A stretch of 64,000 nt of DNA from Nitrobacteraceae bacterium AZCC 2146 (GCA_036924855.1 JBAGRP010000001.1:5940001-6004000); one strand, 5' to 3'; shown: positions 35,175 through 44,262, counted from the stretch's first letter. Notes: generated by a model from the sequence alone, not told the origin. A program made the numbers and translations.

Positions 35175-36587
35175 ATGAGCACCGACAATGAAGTTTGTTA
35201 TCTCGCGGCCACGGAATTGGTTAAGCGATACAAGAAGCGAACTCTATCTCCGGTGGAGGTTACGGAGGCGGTTCTGGACCGAATCGAGCGTCTCGAACCG
35301 CATGTCAACGCCTTCGCTCTGTTAGATCGCGAGTCGGCTCTAAAATCGGCGCACGAATCCGAACAGCGATGGGCGAAGGGAGATCCCTTGGGCCTTGTGG
35401 ATGGTGTCCCCGCGGCTATCAAGGATCTAATCCTGACGAAGGGGTGGCCTACATTACGCGGCAGCCGTTCTACGGTTGCCGATCAGGTATGGTCTGAAGA
35501 TTCTCCTGCGACGGCGCGTCTACGAGAGCATGGCGCCGTCCTTTTCGGAAAAACCACGACGGCGGAATTTGGCTGGAAAGGTCTCGCCGATTGTCCGGTG
35601 TCTGGTATTACGCGAAACCCTTGGAATCTTGCCTTTACCCCTGGAGGAAGCAGCGGCGGTTCTGCCGTTGGTGCGGCCTTGGGACTGTGTCAATTGCACG
35701 TCGCGACCGATGGCGGGGGATCCGGCCGCATGCCGGCTGCGCATAGTGGCGCTTTTGGCTTTAAACAGACATTCGGACGGGTTTCCGTTTATCCCTACTC
35801 GCAAAATGGCACGCTATTCAATGTTACGCCGTTGACACGCAGCGTCGGCGACGCGGCACTTCTCCTGGATGTTATTGCCCGTCCTGATCCGAGAGACTGG
35901 AACGCGCTGCCGGCATCGGAAATTAATTGGAGTGCGGGGCTCGATGATGGCGTTGCAGGTCTTCGCGTCGCCTTTAGTCCCACCCTTGGCTACGCGGATG
36001 TGGACCCTGAGATTTCGCGAATCGTTGCCGACGCGGTGAAGGTTTTCAGCGACCTCGGCTGTATCGTGGACCAAGTCGATCCGGGTATCGAAAATCCCCT
36101 TCCTATCTTTCGCACTTTTTGGGCGGCCGGCGCTGCCAAGTTGCTTGCATCTCTGGGGTCGCGGCGGGAATTGACCGAGCTTGGCTTGCAGGATGTGGCA
36201 GATGAAGGAGCAAAGCTTGATGCCGTTAGCTACGTTGAGGCGATCGAAAAACGTGAGGCTCTTGGCCGTCACTTTATCGGGTTTCATCAAGATTGGGATC
36301 TCCTCGTTACGCCAATGACGTCGCAGCCGCCGTCCGAGATCGTAGAGTCTTCCGTTGGTCTTGGAGTCCGGACTGTTCTGCCGCCATTCAGCTATCTTTC
36401 GCCCTTCGCCTATCCGTTCAATCTGACGCAACAGCCGGCAGCCACAATTCCGTGCGGCTTTAATTCCGCGGGCTTGCCCGTGGGGCTCCAGATCATCGCT
36501 GCGAAGTTTTGTGATGCGAAGGTGCTCCGGGCCGCACGAGCATTCGAAAAGGCTCGTCCGTTCAGCCGGCCAACGGATCCTGTCTAG
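35175..36587 (+). CDS. Amidase-signature family amidohydrolase
   Basis: 470 residues with the Ser-cisSer-Lys triad in place: Lys83 in GVPAAIKDLIL, cis-Ser159 in TPGGSSGGSAVG and nucleophile Ser183 in TDGGGSGRMPAAHSG (family consensus GGSIR; here Gly replaces Ile). It hydrolyses a carboxamide to acid and amine or ammonia in the cytosol, with no signal peptide seen. It heads the IS-bounded gene series with an ABC importer and a dimethylamine monooxygenase. This suggests, but does not prove, that the amide releases dimethylamine. Otherwise it could act on an unrelated nitrogen source. Confidence 0.9.
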   Translation: MSTDNEVCYLAATELVKRYKKRTLSPVEVTEAVLDRIERLEPHVNAFALLDRESALKSAHESEQRWAKGDPLGLVDGVPAAIKDLILTKGWPTLRGSRSTVADQVWSEDSPATARLREHGAVLFGKTTTAEFGWKGLADCPVSGITRNPWNLAFTPGGSSGGSAVGAALGLCQLHVATDGGGSGRMPAAHSGAFGFKQTFGRVSVYPYSQNGTLFNVTPLTRSVGDAALLLDVIARPDPRDWNALPASEINWSAGLDDGVAGLRVAFSPTLGYADVDPEISRIVADAVKVFSDLGCIVDQVDPGIENPLPIFRTFWAAGAAKLLASLGSRRELTELGLQDVADEGAKLDAVSYVEAIEKREALGRHFIGFHQDWDLLVTPMTSQPPSEIVESSVGLGVRTVLPPFSYLSPFAYPFNLTQQPAATIPCGFNSAGLPVGLQIIAAKFCDAKVLRAARAFEKARPFSRPTDPV

Positions 36588-36689
36588 GAAAAGAGTACGA
36601 AGGACGCCAATCACCGGCCTGACTAAGGAATCCCAGATCGACGTAAAAAGGTTCCGCACGTAGCTATCCCTCACTCGTGGAGTAAGTCC

Positions 36690-37679
36690 GTGACATATAC
36701 CCCCGGAAGCAAGCAGCGAGCAGTCGGCTATTTCAGGCAACTCACGGCCGTCGCCATCATTTTCGTTGCACTGATGGCAACGAAGCCTGCCTCTGCCCAA
36801 GAAATCGCGGTCGGGGAAGGAATTGCACTGCAGTGGGGACAATTTTATGTAGCAGACCGTTACAATACCTGGAAAGAGCAGGGGCTCGGCGCCAAGGCTA
36901 TAACATTTGCGAGTGGCAGGTTGGTGCTGGATGCGGTGCTAGGCGGCGGAGTCCTTATAGGAACCGCAGCCGAAACACCGGTGGTATTTGCGGCGTTAAA
37001 CGGACTGCCTGTTCGCATAATCGCGACACTCAATCGCTTCGAACCGTTTGATCTCGTGGGAATCAAACAGATCACAACAGGCAAGGATCTGAAGGGGCGA
37101 AGGATTGGCATAACCCAGGGCACTAACGCGCACTACTTCTTCAGCAAGGTTCTGGCGAATGCAGGTTTGTCTGCCTCGGATGTAATTTCTGTCAACCTCA
37201 GCCCAGCCGACTTTGTCAGCAGTCTGGCGAACGGATCAATCGATGCGTTCATATGGACAGAGCCGCACGTTTCTCAAGCGATGAGCATGGGCGAAGGCAA
37301 GTTTCACGTCGTCCAGTTCCCAAATCTCTACTTCGGCTATTCTACGGTCATCACCCTTCAGAATACCATCGATAAAGAGCCTCAAACCCTGGTTAGGGCC
37401 TTGAAGGCGCTGCAGTCTGCAGACCGGATAATCGCAAAAGATGCCAACGCCGCCGCGGACCTAACCGCCGATCGTATCAAGCTCGATCCCAAAATTGCTC
37501 GCGCGTATTGGCCTCGGGTAAATTTTGGCATGACACTCACCAAAGATGAAATCGTCAGAGAGCTTGAGTCACAAGCCAAGTGGGCAATTGAAAGCAAGTT
37601 GGTTCGTCCAGATGCCGTCATGCCGAACTTTCAAGAAGTGGTGGTCACGCAACCATTTGCCGATGCGCAAGCTAAATAA
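36690..37679 (+). CDS. NitT/TauT-type ABC transporter substrate-binding protein
   Basis: 329 residues with a cleavable signal (FRQLTAVAIIFVALMATKPA, then SAQE). The mature fold is NMT1/SsuA-like: WKEQGLGAKAITFASGRLVL, GVLIGTAAETPVVFAALNG, LKGRRIGITQGTNAHYFFSK and SIDAFIWTEPHVSQAM. Members bind sulfonates, nitrate, pyrimidine precursors, aromatic acids or small amides in the periplasm. The ATPase and permease follow. In this neighbourhood the ligand may be an N-methylated amide or amine, but that is inference. Confidence 0.9.
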   Translation: MTYTPGSKQRAVGYFRQLTAVAIIFVALMATKPASAQEIAVGEGIALQWGQFYVADRYNTWKEQGLGAKAITFASGRLVLDAVLGGGVLIGTAAETPVVFAALNGLPVRIIATLNRFEPFDLVGIKQITTGKDLKGRRIGITQGTNAHYFFSKVLANAGLSASDVISVNLSPADFVSSLANGSIDAFIWTEPHVSQAMSMGEGKFHVVQFPNLYFGYSTVITLQNTIDKEPQTLVRALKALQSADRIIAKDANAAADLTADRIKLDPKIARAYWPRVNFGMTLTKDEIVRELESQAKWAIESKLVRPDAVMPNFQEVVVTQPFADAQAK

Positions 37680-37702
37680 GCCCGCGGGTAAGGACGACCG
37701 TC

Positions 37703-38494
37703 ATGTCACTGTTCGATCTTAAGCAGCGGCGCGTGGTGGCGATGCCTTTGATCGTCTGCGATCGAGTGGGGCACGTTTACAGATCGGGACGTGGCGACAC
37801 CTCGGCGTTGTCAGATGTCTCGCTGTCGATCGCGGCGGGGGAGTTCGTGTGCCTTCTTGGGCCGAGCGGCTGCGGAAAGACCACGTTGCTGAATATGCTG
37901 GCGGGCTTCATCGGCCCGACATCCGGCAATATTACCCTGGGGATGCAACCAATACGGGGGCCTAGCCCCAATCGTGGGGTTGTTTTCCAAGAATACTCTC
38001 TCTTTCCCTGGTTGACCGTCCGGGCAAACGTAGAGTTTGGCCTTCGCATGGCGGGCATGCCATCGAAGGAGAGGCGACCGGTTGCACAGGAGTTCCTGCA
38101 GCTCGTGGGCCTTAGTTTCGTTGATCAAAAATATCCATTCGAACTCTCCGGTGGAATGAAGCAGCGGGTCGCGATTGCGCGAGCTCTCGCCACAAAACCA
38201 GACTTGCTTCTGATGGACGAGCCCTTTGCGGCGCTTGACGCAATGACCCGCAACGCTCTCCAGGCTCAAATACGTGCCATCCACCAGCAACAGAAACAAA
38301 CGATCGTCTTCGTTACCCACAATATCTCCGAGGCCATTTTTCTCGGCGATCGCGTCGTCGTGATGTCGTCGCAGAAAGGCGTGGTGGAGGATCTGTACGT
38401 GGACCTTCCGCGGCCGCGCCGTCGCACGTCACCTGGCTTCAATCTGCTTTATGAACATCTTGAGCGTTGTATCGGCATCGAGGGGGTAGAATAA
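37703..38494 (+). CDS. NitT/TauT-type ABC transporter ATP-binding protein (SsuB-like)
   Basis: 263 residues with Walker A LLGPSGCGKTTLLNMLAG, Q-loop VVFQEYSLFPWL, signature [17 protein letters not shown], Walker B LLLMDEPFAALDAMTR and switch His VTHNISEA. The FQEYxLFPW and DEPFxALD variants are diagnostic for the nitrate/sulfonate/taurine class. The start could be the ATG at 37703, or the later ATG at about 37742 just before PLIVCDRVGHVY. It is cotranscribed with its binding protein (23-base gap) and permease (4-base gap). Confidence 0.93.
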   Translation: MSLFDLKQRRVVAMPLIVCDRVGHVYRSGRGDTSALSDVSLSIAAGEFVCLLGPSGCGKTTLLNMLAGFIGPTSGNITLGMQPIRGPSPNRGVVFQEYSLFPWLTVRANVEFGLRMAGMPSKERRPVAQEFLQLVGLSFVDQKYPFELSGGMKQRVAIARALATKPDLLLMDEPFAALDAMTRNALQAQIRAIHQQQKQTIVFVTHNISEAIFLGDRVVVMSSQKGVVEDLYVDLPRPRRRTSPGFNLLYEHLERCIGIEGVE

Positions 38495-38498
38495 GATC

Positions 38499-39302
38499 AT
38501 GCGGCGATACTTGAACTGGTCAATATGGCTCGGTGTCCTTGGAATTTCTTCATTTTGCTTGGCATGGCAATTGCTGAGCCAAAGCGGATTAGTGAACCGC
38601 GGAATGTTGCCGTCACCCACCACCGTCGCTCAGTCCGGCTGGTTACTTCTCACGAGCGGCGAACTCCTGATGCATGTGTTCTGGAGCGTCACGAGAGCCA
38701 TGGCGGGCTTCTTGATCGGGTCAGCACTCGCAATCGTGTCGGGTGTGGCAATGGCGAGAGTCCAATTGCTGGATGAGATATTCAACCCCTTACTCCAGAT
38801 GTTTCGTGCCGTTCCATCTCTGGCTTTCGTCCCGCTCGCGATATTCTGGCTCGGCATTGGAGAAACCTCCAAGATTTTTCTGATCGCTTGGGGCGTATTT
38901 TTTCCGGTTTGGGTCAACACCTATATAGGTGTTCGCGACACTAGCCCGCTGCTCGCCCGGGCTGCGGAAAGTCTGGGTGCCACGGGATGGCGCAACCTTG
39001 TCTTCGTCGTGCTTCCTGCAGCCCTGCCACTTATTCTAGCTGGGTTACGCGTGAGTTTGTCGGTGGCGCTGGTGGTTCTCGTCGCGGCTGAACTCGCGGG
39101 CGCGCTATTTGGTGTTGGCTATCTGATTCAGGTTTCTCAGCAGGTATTCCGAGTCGATCATATGTTCGTCGGGCTTATTGCTCTCGGGGCACTCGGGTTC
39201 ACGGCAGACTTCCTGTTTGAACGGTTGGTACGGTTCTCGTTTCCTTGGTACGGAGCAGAGCGAGGTGCGCGCTTCCTGCGGCGAGGCGGCGACGAGGTGT
39301 AG
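38499..39302 (+). CDS. NitT/TauT-type ABC transporter permease (SsuC-like)
   Basis: 267 residues with about six membrane helices. The coupling loop RAAESLGATGWRNLVFVVLP is the EAA motif of the BPD_transp_1 class, and PSLAFVPLAIFWLGIGETSK is the conserved segment of SsuC/TauC permeases. It works as a dimer with the preceding ATPase. It closes the importer; the GcvT-like gene starts 156 bases later. Confidence 0.93.
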   Translation: MRRYLNWSIWLGVLGISSFCLAWQLLSQSGLVNRGMLPSPTTVAQSGWLLLTSGELLMHVFWSVTRAMAGFLIGSALAIVSGVAMARVQLLDEIFNPLLQMFRAVPSLAFVPLAIFWLGIGETSKIFLIAWGVFFPVWVNTYIGVRDTSPLLARAAESLGATGWRNLVFVVLPAALPLILAGLRVSLSVALVVLVAAELAGALFGVGYLIQVSQQVFRVDHMFVGLIALGALGFTADFLFERLVRFSFPWYGAERGARFLRRGGDEV

Positions 39303-39457
39303 CGCGTTTCGAGGCAAGGCTGTTCCGCCGATAGGCGGCGCTCAGTGTCGGGTATCAATGCTTGTCGAAAAGATGATGCGGCCTCGTCGATACGAGGAAT
39401 CCAATCGATACCCGAAGCCGCGCTCGTAGTTTGTAAGGCAGTTTGAAAAGGGAGCAC

Positions 39458-40593
39458 ATGGCGCTTTCGTGGAGAAAATCAGCTCTAGCGAGTCAGCATG
39501 TTGCGCTTGGCTCCAAGCTCGAAGACTGGAACGGGATGGGGGCCGCCTGGACCTATTCCGGTGACATTTCGAAAGAGTACGCGGCCATTCGCAAAGCCGC
39601 TGGTCTCATGGATGTGTCCGGCCTCAAGAAGGTTCATCTCGTTGGGCCGCACGCGGCTGCGATCATCGACCGGGCAACGACGCGGGATGTTATCAAACTG
39701 TATCCCGGAAAATCTGCCTACGCCTGTCTCCTCAATGATGCGGGGCATTTTATCGAAGACTGCATCATTTACCGGATCAGTCCGAATGCATGGATGATCG
39801 TTCACGGCAGCGGCAACGGCCACGAAGAGTTGTCACGCGCTGCGATGGGAAAAAATGTGACGATGCTGTTCGATGACGATCTTCACGATTTGTCGTTGCA
39901 GGGTCCCATCGCCGTTGATTTTCTCGCCAAGCACGTGCCCGGCATTCGAGAGTTGAATTACTTCCATCACATGCACACGACGTTGTTTGGCCGTCCAATC
40001 ATGATCTCGCGAACCGGCTATACCGGTGAGAACGTGGCTATGAACTCTTCTGCAAAAGCGAAGATGCTGGTGTGATCTGGGACACCATTCTCGCGGAAGG
40101 GCGTGAGATGGGGATCATTCCTTGCTGCTTTTCAGTACTGGATTGGCTGAGGGTAGAGAGCTATCTCGTGTTTTATCCATATGACCATTCGGAGATGTAT
40201 CCGTTTCCCAATGATCCTCCGGGCGACACGCTGTGGGAATTGGGTCTTGACTTCACAGTCAGCCCGGGAAAGTCCGGATTCAGAGGAGCCGAGCAGCACA
40301 ATCTCCTAAAAGGCAAGGAGCGGTTCAAGATTTTCGGCGTTCTGGTTGAGGGCGACACCGCGACGGATCCGGGCGATGAGTTGTTTGTCGGTGGCAATAA
40401 AGTCGGCACCGTTACGTTCGGAATGTATTCGCCACTGCTAAAGAAGTCGATGGCGATGGCGCGGATCGATGCCCCCTTTGCCGTGCACGGGACGCCGCTT
40501 GAAGTCCGCGGCAAGAACGTAAGAGCTAAGGGAATCTCGCACGCCATTCCGTTCGATGACCCTAAAAAGACCAAGCGCACCGCCAAGGGGTGA
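39458..40593 (+). pseudogene. dmmD: GcvT-like tetrahydrofolate-dependent demethylase of dimethylamine oxidation (DmmD type), frameshifted
   Basis: The ATG at 39458 follows AAAAGGGAG. The N-terminal GcvT fold is clear (AAIRKAAGLMDVSGLKKVHL, DAGHFIEDCIIYRI, ISRTGYTGE). At 40031-40033 the frame breaks: the correct continuation, RGYELFCKSEDAGVIWDTIL, is in another frame, followed by the C-terminal barrel (TVSPGKSGFRGAEQ, VGTVTFGMYSPLLKKSMAMA). Two extra bases (or one lost) explain it. Such proteins accept the formaldehyde-level carbon on tetrahydrofolate. The position directly ahead of dmmABC supports the name. The missing protein would leave the pathway with free formaldehyde, if the break is real. 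Confidence 0.8.
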
Positions 40594-40698
40594 GGTCGCT
40601 CGTCTACCTAGGGTGATATCGGCAAACCTAGATCAAGGATCCAGCTGACCGAACTGAGTGGCGCAAGACGAGAGGCCGGGGCGACAAAGAGAGACGTA

Positions 40699-41292
40699 AT
40701 GCTGTTTTCGGGAATCAAGAGCAGGCCCTTATACGCGACCTTGCAGCCGGATCCATTTGCAAGATTCAATCTTGTGCTGGTGCAGGGAGAGGGAGTGAAC
40801 GCGGCCGTTCGGCTGCTTGAGTGTGCCGGTGACCAGTTTCGAATGCGGACGACCATTTTATATGCGGGAGCCGCTCAGGCCGCCGATCGTATGCGCAGCT
40901 TCCAAATCCAGCGAATGCAATTTTTGCCGACGATTGAGACCTTGCTTGTTCGGGTGGACGGCTTTCTCGCAACTGCGATGATGGGTACGCGGCTATATAC
41001 TGCCGGCACAGAAGGTTTTATGGGCCAGGTGATCCAGCACGCCGGAAACTATTTTATTGATCATAAGTCCATCATTACCGAGCACTGCGGATCGCTGGCG
41101 CGGCGTATCCAATGTATCCATTGCAGGGGTGCTACAGAGAATGTGACTACAAACGTAGTGCGATGCAGTCATTGCGGCGTCGATCTCCTGGTTCGTGATC
41201 ACTATTCACGGCGATTGGCTGCGTTCATGGCTGTATCGGCGGACGCTGAGGCTCCTGGAACCTTGCCGGCGATTGAGAAGATATTTCGGTGA
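40699..41292 (+). CDS. dmmA: Dimethylamine monooxygenase subunit DmmA-like
   Basis: 197 residues. The N-terminal part is alpha/beta (GIKSRPLYATLQPDPFARFN, MRTTILYAGAAQAADRM). The C-terminus holds a four-Cys zinc-ribbon/rubredoxin-like site, CIHC-x14-CSHC (QCIHCRGATENVT, VRCSHCGVDLLV). This combination is the DmmA family, found only beside the haem-dependent oxidative N-demethylase. Its stop overlaps the DmmB start (GTGA). It probably helps assemble the complex or passes electrons. Identification rests on domain layout plus neighbours. Confidence 0.82.
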   Translation: MLFSGIKSRPLYATLQPDPFARFNLVLVQGEGVNAAVRLLECAGDQFRMRTTILYAGAAQAADRMRSFQIQRMQFLPTIETLLVRVDGFLATAMMGTRLYTAGTEGFMGQVIQHAGNYFIDHKSIITEHCGSLARRIQCIHCRGATENVTTNVVRCSHCGVDLLVRDHYSRRLAAFMAVSADAEAPGTLPAIEKIFR

Positions 41293-42245
41293 GCGATGGC
41301 CGCGAAATTTCTGTCCGAGTGTCCGACATCACGGTTGTTGCCAAGGACATCAAGCGCTTTCGGCTTCAGCCGATTTCAGGCGCATTGCCATTATTTTCAG
41401 CGGGCTCACACATCGTCGTTTCGATATTCGCCGACGATCGGCGGATCAGGAATCCATATTCGTTAACGAGCGTGGGCGATCCGTCGGGCTACGATATCAG
41501 CGTGCTAAAAACCGCCAATTCGCGCGGCGGCTCGGTCTTCATGCACGAGCGTGTCACCAAAGGTACCGAATTGGTTATCAGCCAGCCGGTCAATTTGTTT
41601 CCAATCAATCTCAGCGGCCGCAAGCACATTCTGCTTGCGGGTGGTATTGGCATAACGCCCTTCATCACAATGGCGCACCAGCTTGCGTCGCTCAATCAAC
41701 CGTTCCAACTGCACTATGGCAGCCGAAGCAAGGAGCGTGGCGCTTATGCGGAGAGCCTTAAGGAGGCCTTTCCAGATCGTGTCTTCCTGTACCGTGACGA
41801 CGAGGGCACCTTTATCCCGATCGATGCGTTACTACGAAATCAGCCGCTGGGCACGCATCTCTACGTCTGCGGGCCGGAGGGGATGATCAACGCATTCCTC
41901 AAGGCGGGCCTGGCAGCTGGATGGCCGAAAGAAAGCCTTCATGCCGAGCGATTTATCGCACCCTCGAGCGGCAAACCCTTCTCGGTTAAGCTGGTCCGTA
42001 GCGGGCGCACAATAAAAGTCGACGAACATCAGAGCATTTTGGAGGCGGTGGAAGATGCTGGCGTCAAGGCGCCGTATCTCTGCCGCGGTGGTGCTTGTGG
42101 TCAATGCGAGACTGACGTCGTTTCCTGCGACGGAGAGATCGTTCACAGCGACAATTATCTTGATCCGGATGTTCGGAAGTCGGGCAGCAAGATCATGATT
42201 TGCGTATCCCGACTTAACGGTTTCGAATTGGCGCTCAATCTGTAG
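41289..42245 (+). CDS. dmmB: Dimethylamine monooxygenase reductase subunit DmmB-like (PDR/VanB family)
   Basis: 318 residues. Phthalate-dioxygenase-reductase layout: flavin domain with RNPYSLTSVGDPSGYD, NAD(P)H domain with ILLAGGIGITPFITMA and YVCGPEGMINAF, and a C-terminal plant-type [2Fe-2S] ferredoxin with CRGGACGQCETDV and a distal Cys in IMICVSRL. It moves electrons from NAD(P)H to the haem subunit encoded next. The GTG start overlaps dmmA. It is close in sequence to vanillate/phthalate reductases, but no Rieske oxygenase is near, so the DmmB role is preferred. Confidence 0.88.
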   Translation: MSDGREISVRVSDITVVAKDIKRFRLQPISGALPLFSAGSHIVVSIFADDRRIRNPYSLTSVGDPSGYDISVLKTANSRGGSVFMHERVTKGTELVISQPVNLFPINLSGRKHILLAGGIGITPFITMAHQLASLNQPFQLHYGSRSKERGAYAESLKEAFPDRVFLYRDDEGTFIPIDALLRNQPLGTHLYVCGPEGMINAFLKAGLAAGWPKESLHAERFIAPSSGKPFSVKLVRSGRTIKVDEHQSILEAVEDAGVKAPYLCRGGACGQCETDVVSCDGEIVHSDNYLDPDVRKSGSKIMICVSRLNGFELALNL

Positions 42246-42281
42246 ATCATTTTAGGTCGTACTCACGCTAAGGACGTTGTC

Positions 42282-43322
42282 ATGAGCATCGCATTCACCA
42301 TGGACAAATTCCGCGATGACTTCAGTTTTGCGAATAGCGAACACGGAATTCGTCGCTTTCCGTTTCCTTTTAATGAAGACAAATACATGTATGCGATCAA
42401 TATCGAGCCACATACGCCAGGGCCCGTCGGGTCTGTTTTTGAATTTCAGATTGATGTGGACGAGCACTACGTTGCCGAAATGCGAGATCGCGCCCTCGTT
42501 CTTGATGAAGATCCACTGCGCTGCCAAGCCCTGCCGCACATGATGCTCGCCCAATGGGATCTCGTGGAGCTTTTGATGACGAACATGGCGAAGGACTATC
42601 CCGATCACTTCAGCTTGGAAAAAAGCGGAGATCGGTGGCGCTGGATCAACAGGCCGCTGAGCATCGACCAGATATTCACATTCGGTGACCCGGCAACGCT
42701 TCCATATCCACCAATGGAATACATCACCCGCCAGAGCCAAGGGGATTTCTGCCTGGTGGATCAGCGTGACGGCAATTTATGGATGGACGCCGGCATGGTG
42801 ACCACCCAACCGGATTGGTCGCTGGATTTCGACATCGGTATGAATTTTATGGAATGGCACGGACCCGTGCCACTTGCGCACGAAATTGGGATATTCGATC
42901 GGGCGCTCAAGTTCTTGCTGAACCTTCAGATCGGCCGTCCGGTTCGTCGTCTCAATTGGACGATGACGATTAATCCGCGGCTCGATACGAGCCCCGAGAA
43001 CTATCACAAGTGGGGGATCGATCGTTCGACGGTGAAACTCGAGAATGTTGGCGAAAAGGTTCATCTGCGGGTTGAATTGCAGGGTCTTTGGCGCTTGCCT
43101 CGTTCGAATGCGATTCTGTTTACAATCCGTTGCTACCTTCTCCGACTGGATGAACTTGTGACAGTGCCGAAATGGGCGCGCCGGTTGCACCGGGTTCTTC
43201 AGACCTTGCCATCCGAACTTGTGGATTACAAAGGCCTTAGCCGCTATCGCGATACGACGATTAACTGGCTTTCCAAATTCGATGATGGTGTGCCGACGTC
43301 GTCGGGATTCGGGCCTGATTAG
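42282..43322 (+). CDS. dmmC: Haem-dependent oxidative N-demethylase (DUF3445; DmmC-like)
   Basis: 346 residues. Characteristic blocks are FPFPFNEDKYMYAINIEPHT, LPHMMLAQWDLVELLMTNMA, GDFCLVDQRDGNLWMDAGMV, the FMEWHGPVPLA segment, HLRVELQGLWRLPRSNAILF and TIRCYLLRLDEL. The family has a PAS-like haem domain and is the catalytic subunit for oxidative removal of a methyl group from secondary methylamines such as dimethylamine, giving methylamine plus a formaldehyde equivalent. The gene has a normal length and no break. Its stop is four bases from the right IS remnant. No gmaS or methylamine dehydrogenase is in the window, so methylamine must be used elsewhere. Confidence 0.88.
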   Translation: MSIAFTMDKFRDDFSFANSEHGIRRFPFPFNEDKYMYAINIEPHTPGPVGSVFEFQIDVDEHYVAEMRDRALVLDEDPLRCQALPHMMLAQWDLVELLMTNMAKDYPDHFSLEKSGDRWRWINRPLSIDQIFTFGDPATLPYPPMEYITRQSQGDFCLVDQRDGNLWMDAGMVTTQPDWSLDFDIGMNFMEWHGPVPLAHEIGIFDRALKFLLNLQIGRPVRRLNWTMTINPRLDTSPENYHKWGIDRSTVKLENVGEKVHLRVELQGLWRLPRSNAILFTIRCYLLRLDELVTVPKWARRLHRVLQTLPSELVDYKGLSRYRDTTINWLSKFDDGVPTSSGFGPD

Positions 43323-43326
43323 GGGC

Positions 43327-43376
43327 TGTGTATACCGAAAACCTAAATCCGGACGTAGTGGTGATGAAGTCCGCCA
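43327..43376 (-). mobile_element. Right-end remnant of the 32.6-kb insertion sequence, inverted
   Basis: TGTGTATACCGAAAACCTAA, followed by sequence that includes GTGATGAAGTCCGCC, matches the outward end of the left IS (reverse complement of its last 55 or so bases), with a TA insertion in the terminal repeat. The rest of the element is gone; the amidohydrolase gene follows 23 bases later. Confidence 0.8.
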
Positions 43377-43398
43377 AGTATCGCGTGTGATCTTCCGG

Positions 43399-44262
43399 TC
43401 AGTCAAATCCGTAGAGCACTGCGGGATTGTCGACGAGGACGCGATTTCGCTCTGCTTCTTCCGGTACCCAGTCGCGGAGCAGATCGAGCAGCGGCGTCGT
43501 GCGCGGCATCTTGACCATCTGCCCGACATGTGGCCAATCGCTTCCCCAGACCACGCGTTCAGGTCGCGTTTCCACAATCTTGCGGGCCAGCGGCAGGACG
43601 GCTTCGTATTGATCGGCGACGCCCGAAACGCGGTAAGCGCCGGAGAGTTTGACCCAGCTGTTGCCGGTTTGCAGGAGTCCGAGCAGCGCCTGGAAGGCGG
43701 CCTGCTCAATGCCTTCATCGGCCTTCATGAAAGCGAGGTGGTCGAACGAGGTCGGACATCGCAGTTTCGCAAGCCGGGGCGCTAGCTCCAGCAACTGATG
43801 TGGCTTCAGCAGAAATTCGAGATGCCAGCCGCGCTCACGCGCGCTGTCGGCCGAACGCTCGAGGCCCGCGAGATCCAGCCCGCCCGGATGAGCAAGGATA
43901 TAGCGAATGCCGCGAACGCCTTTGTGATGAAAGTATTCCAGATCGCGATCCGAGGTGTCGGGCGGCGGCACGATCACGGCGCGGAACGGCAGGCCGAGCT
44001 GCGCGCCGAACTCCAGCTGGCAGCGGTTGTCGGTGCCGTAGACGCTGGGCTGCACCACGACGACGCGGTCGATGCCGAGGGTTTTGTACAGAGCCTGGGC
44101 CGCCGCGACGCCGGCTTGCGACGGCGTGTAGTCGCGCTCTGCGACATAAGGATAGTCCGGCGCGGTGCCGAACAGGTGCATATGGCAGTCGGTGGCATTG
44201 TCCGGGAGCGTGAAGGACGGCGGCGCCGGGTCGGACTCGGGAGGCAGGCAGACGTTTGTCAT
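43399..44262 (-). CDS. Amidohydrolase-2 family protein (2-pyrone-4,6-dicarboxylate hydrolase-like)
   Basis: 287 residues of TIM-barrel amidohydrolase. The beta1 metal motif is TDCHMHLFG (His-x-His). DRVVVVQPSVYGTDNRCQLE, a middle His in PTSFDHLAFMKADEG and the C-terminal catalytic Asp in ERVVWGSDWPHVGQ follow, with the LVDNPAVLYGFD ending. These enzymes hydrolyse lactones or cyclic dicarboxylates without needing a tightly bound metal in the LigI subgroup. It precedes, on the same strand, nothing but IS debris, and follows the TRAP importer genes. It is probably cotranscribed with dctPQM, so the importer would bring in its substrate or a precursor. Confidence 0.88.
   Translation of the reverse strand: MTNVCLPPESDPAPPSFTLPDNATDCHMHLFGTAPDYPYVAERDYTPSQAGVAAAQALYKTLGIDRVVVVQPSVYGTDNRCQLEFGAQLGLPFRAVIVPPPDTSDRDLEYFHHKGVRGIRYILAHPGGLDLAGLERSADSARERGWHLEFLLKPHQLLELAPRLAKLRCPTSFDHLAFMKADEGIEQAAFQALLGLLQTGNSWVKLSGAYRVSGVADQYEAVLPLARKIVETRPERVVWGSDWPHVGQMVKMPRTTPLLDLLRDWVPEEAERNRVLVDNPAVLYGFD

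Larger units (their letters stand above)
32593..43376. mobile_element. Candidate composite transposon carrying the dimethylamine/amidase cassette
   Basis: A complete IS on the left and an inverted remnant of the same IS right end on the right (43327-43376) enclose about 9.6 kb. The cargo has visibly lower GC than the flanks (about 50-58% against 62-68% by eye) and has its own coherent set: hypothetical genes, amidase, ABC importer, dmmDABC. The last cargo stop lies four bases from the right IS remnant. The right copy has lost its transposase, so the unit may no longer move by itself. Confidence 0.6.
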
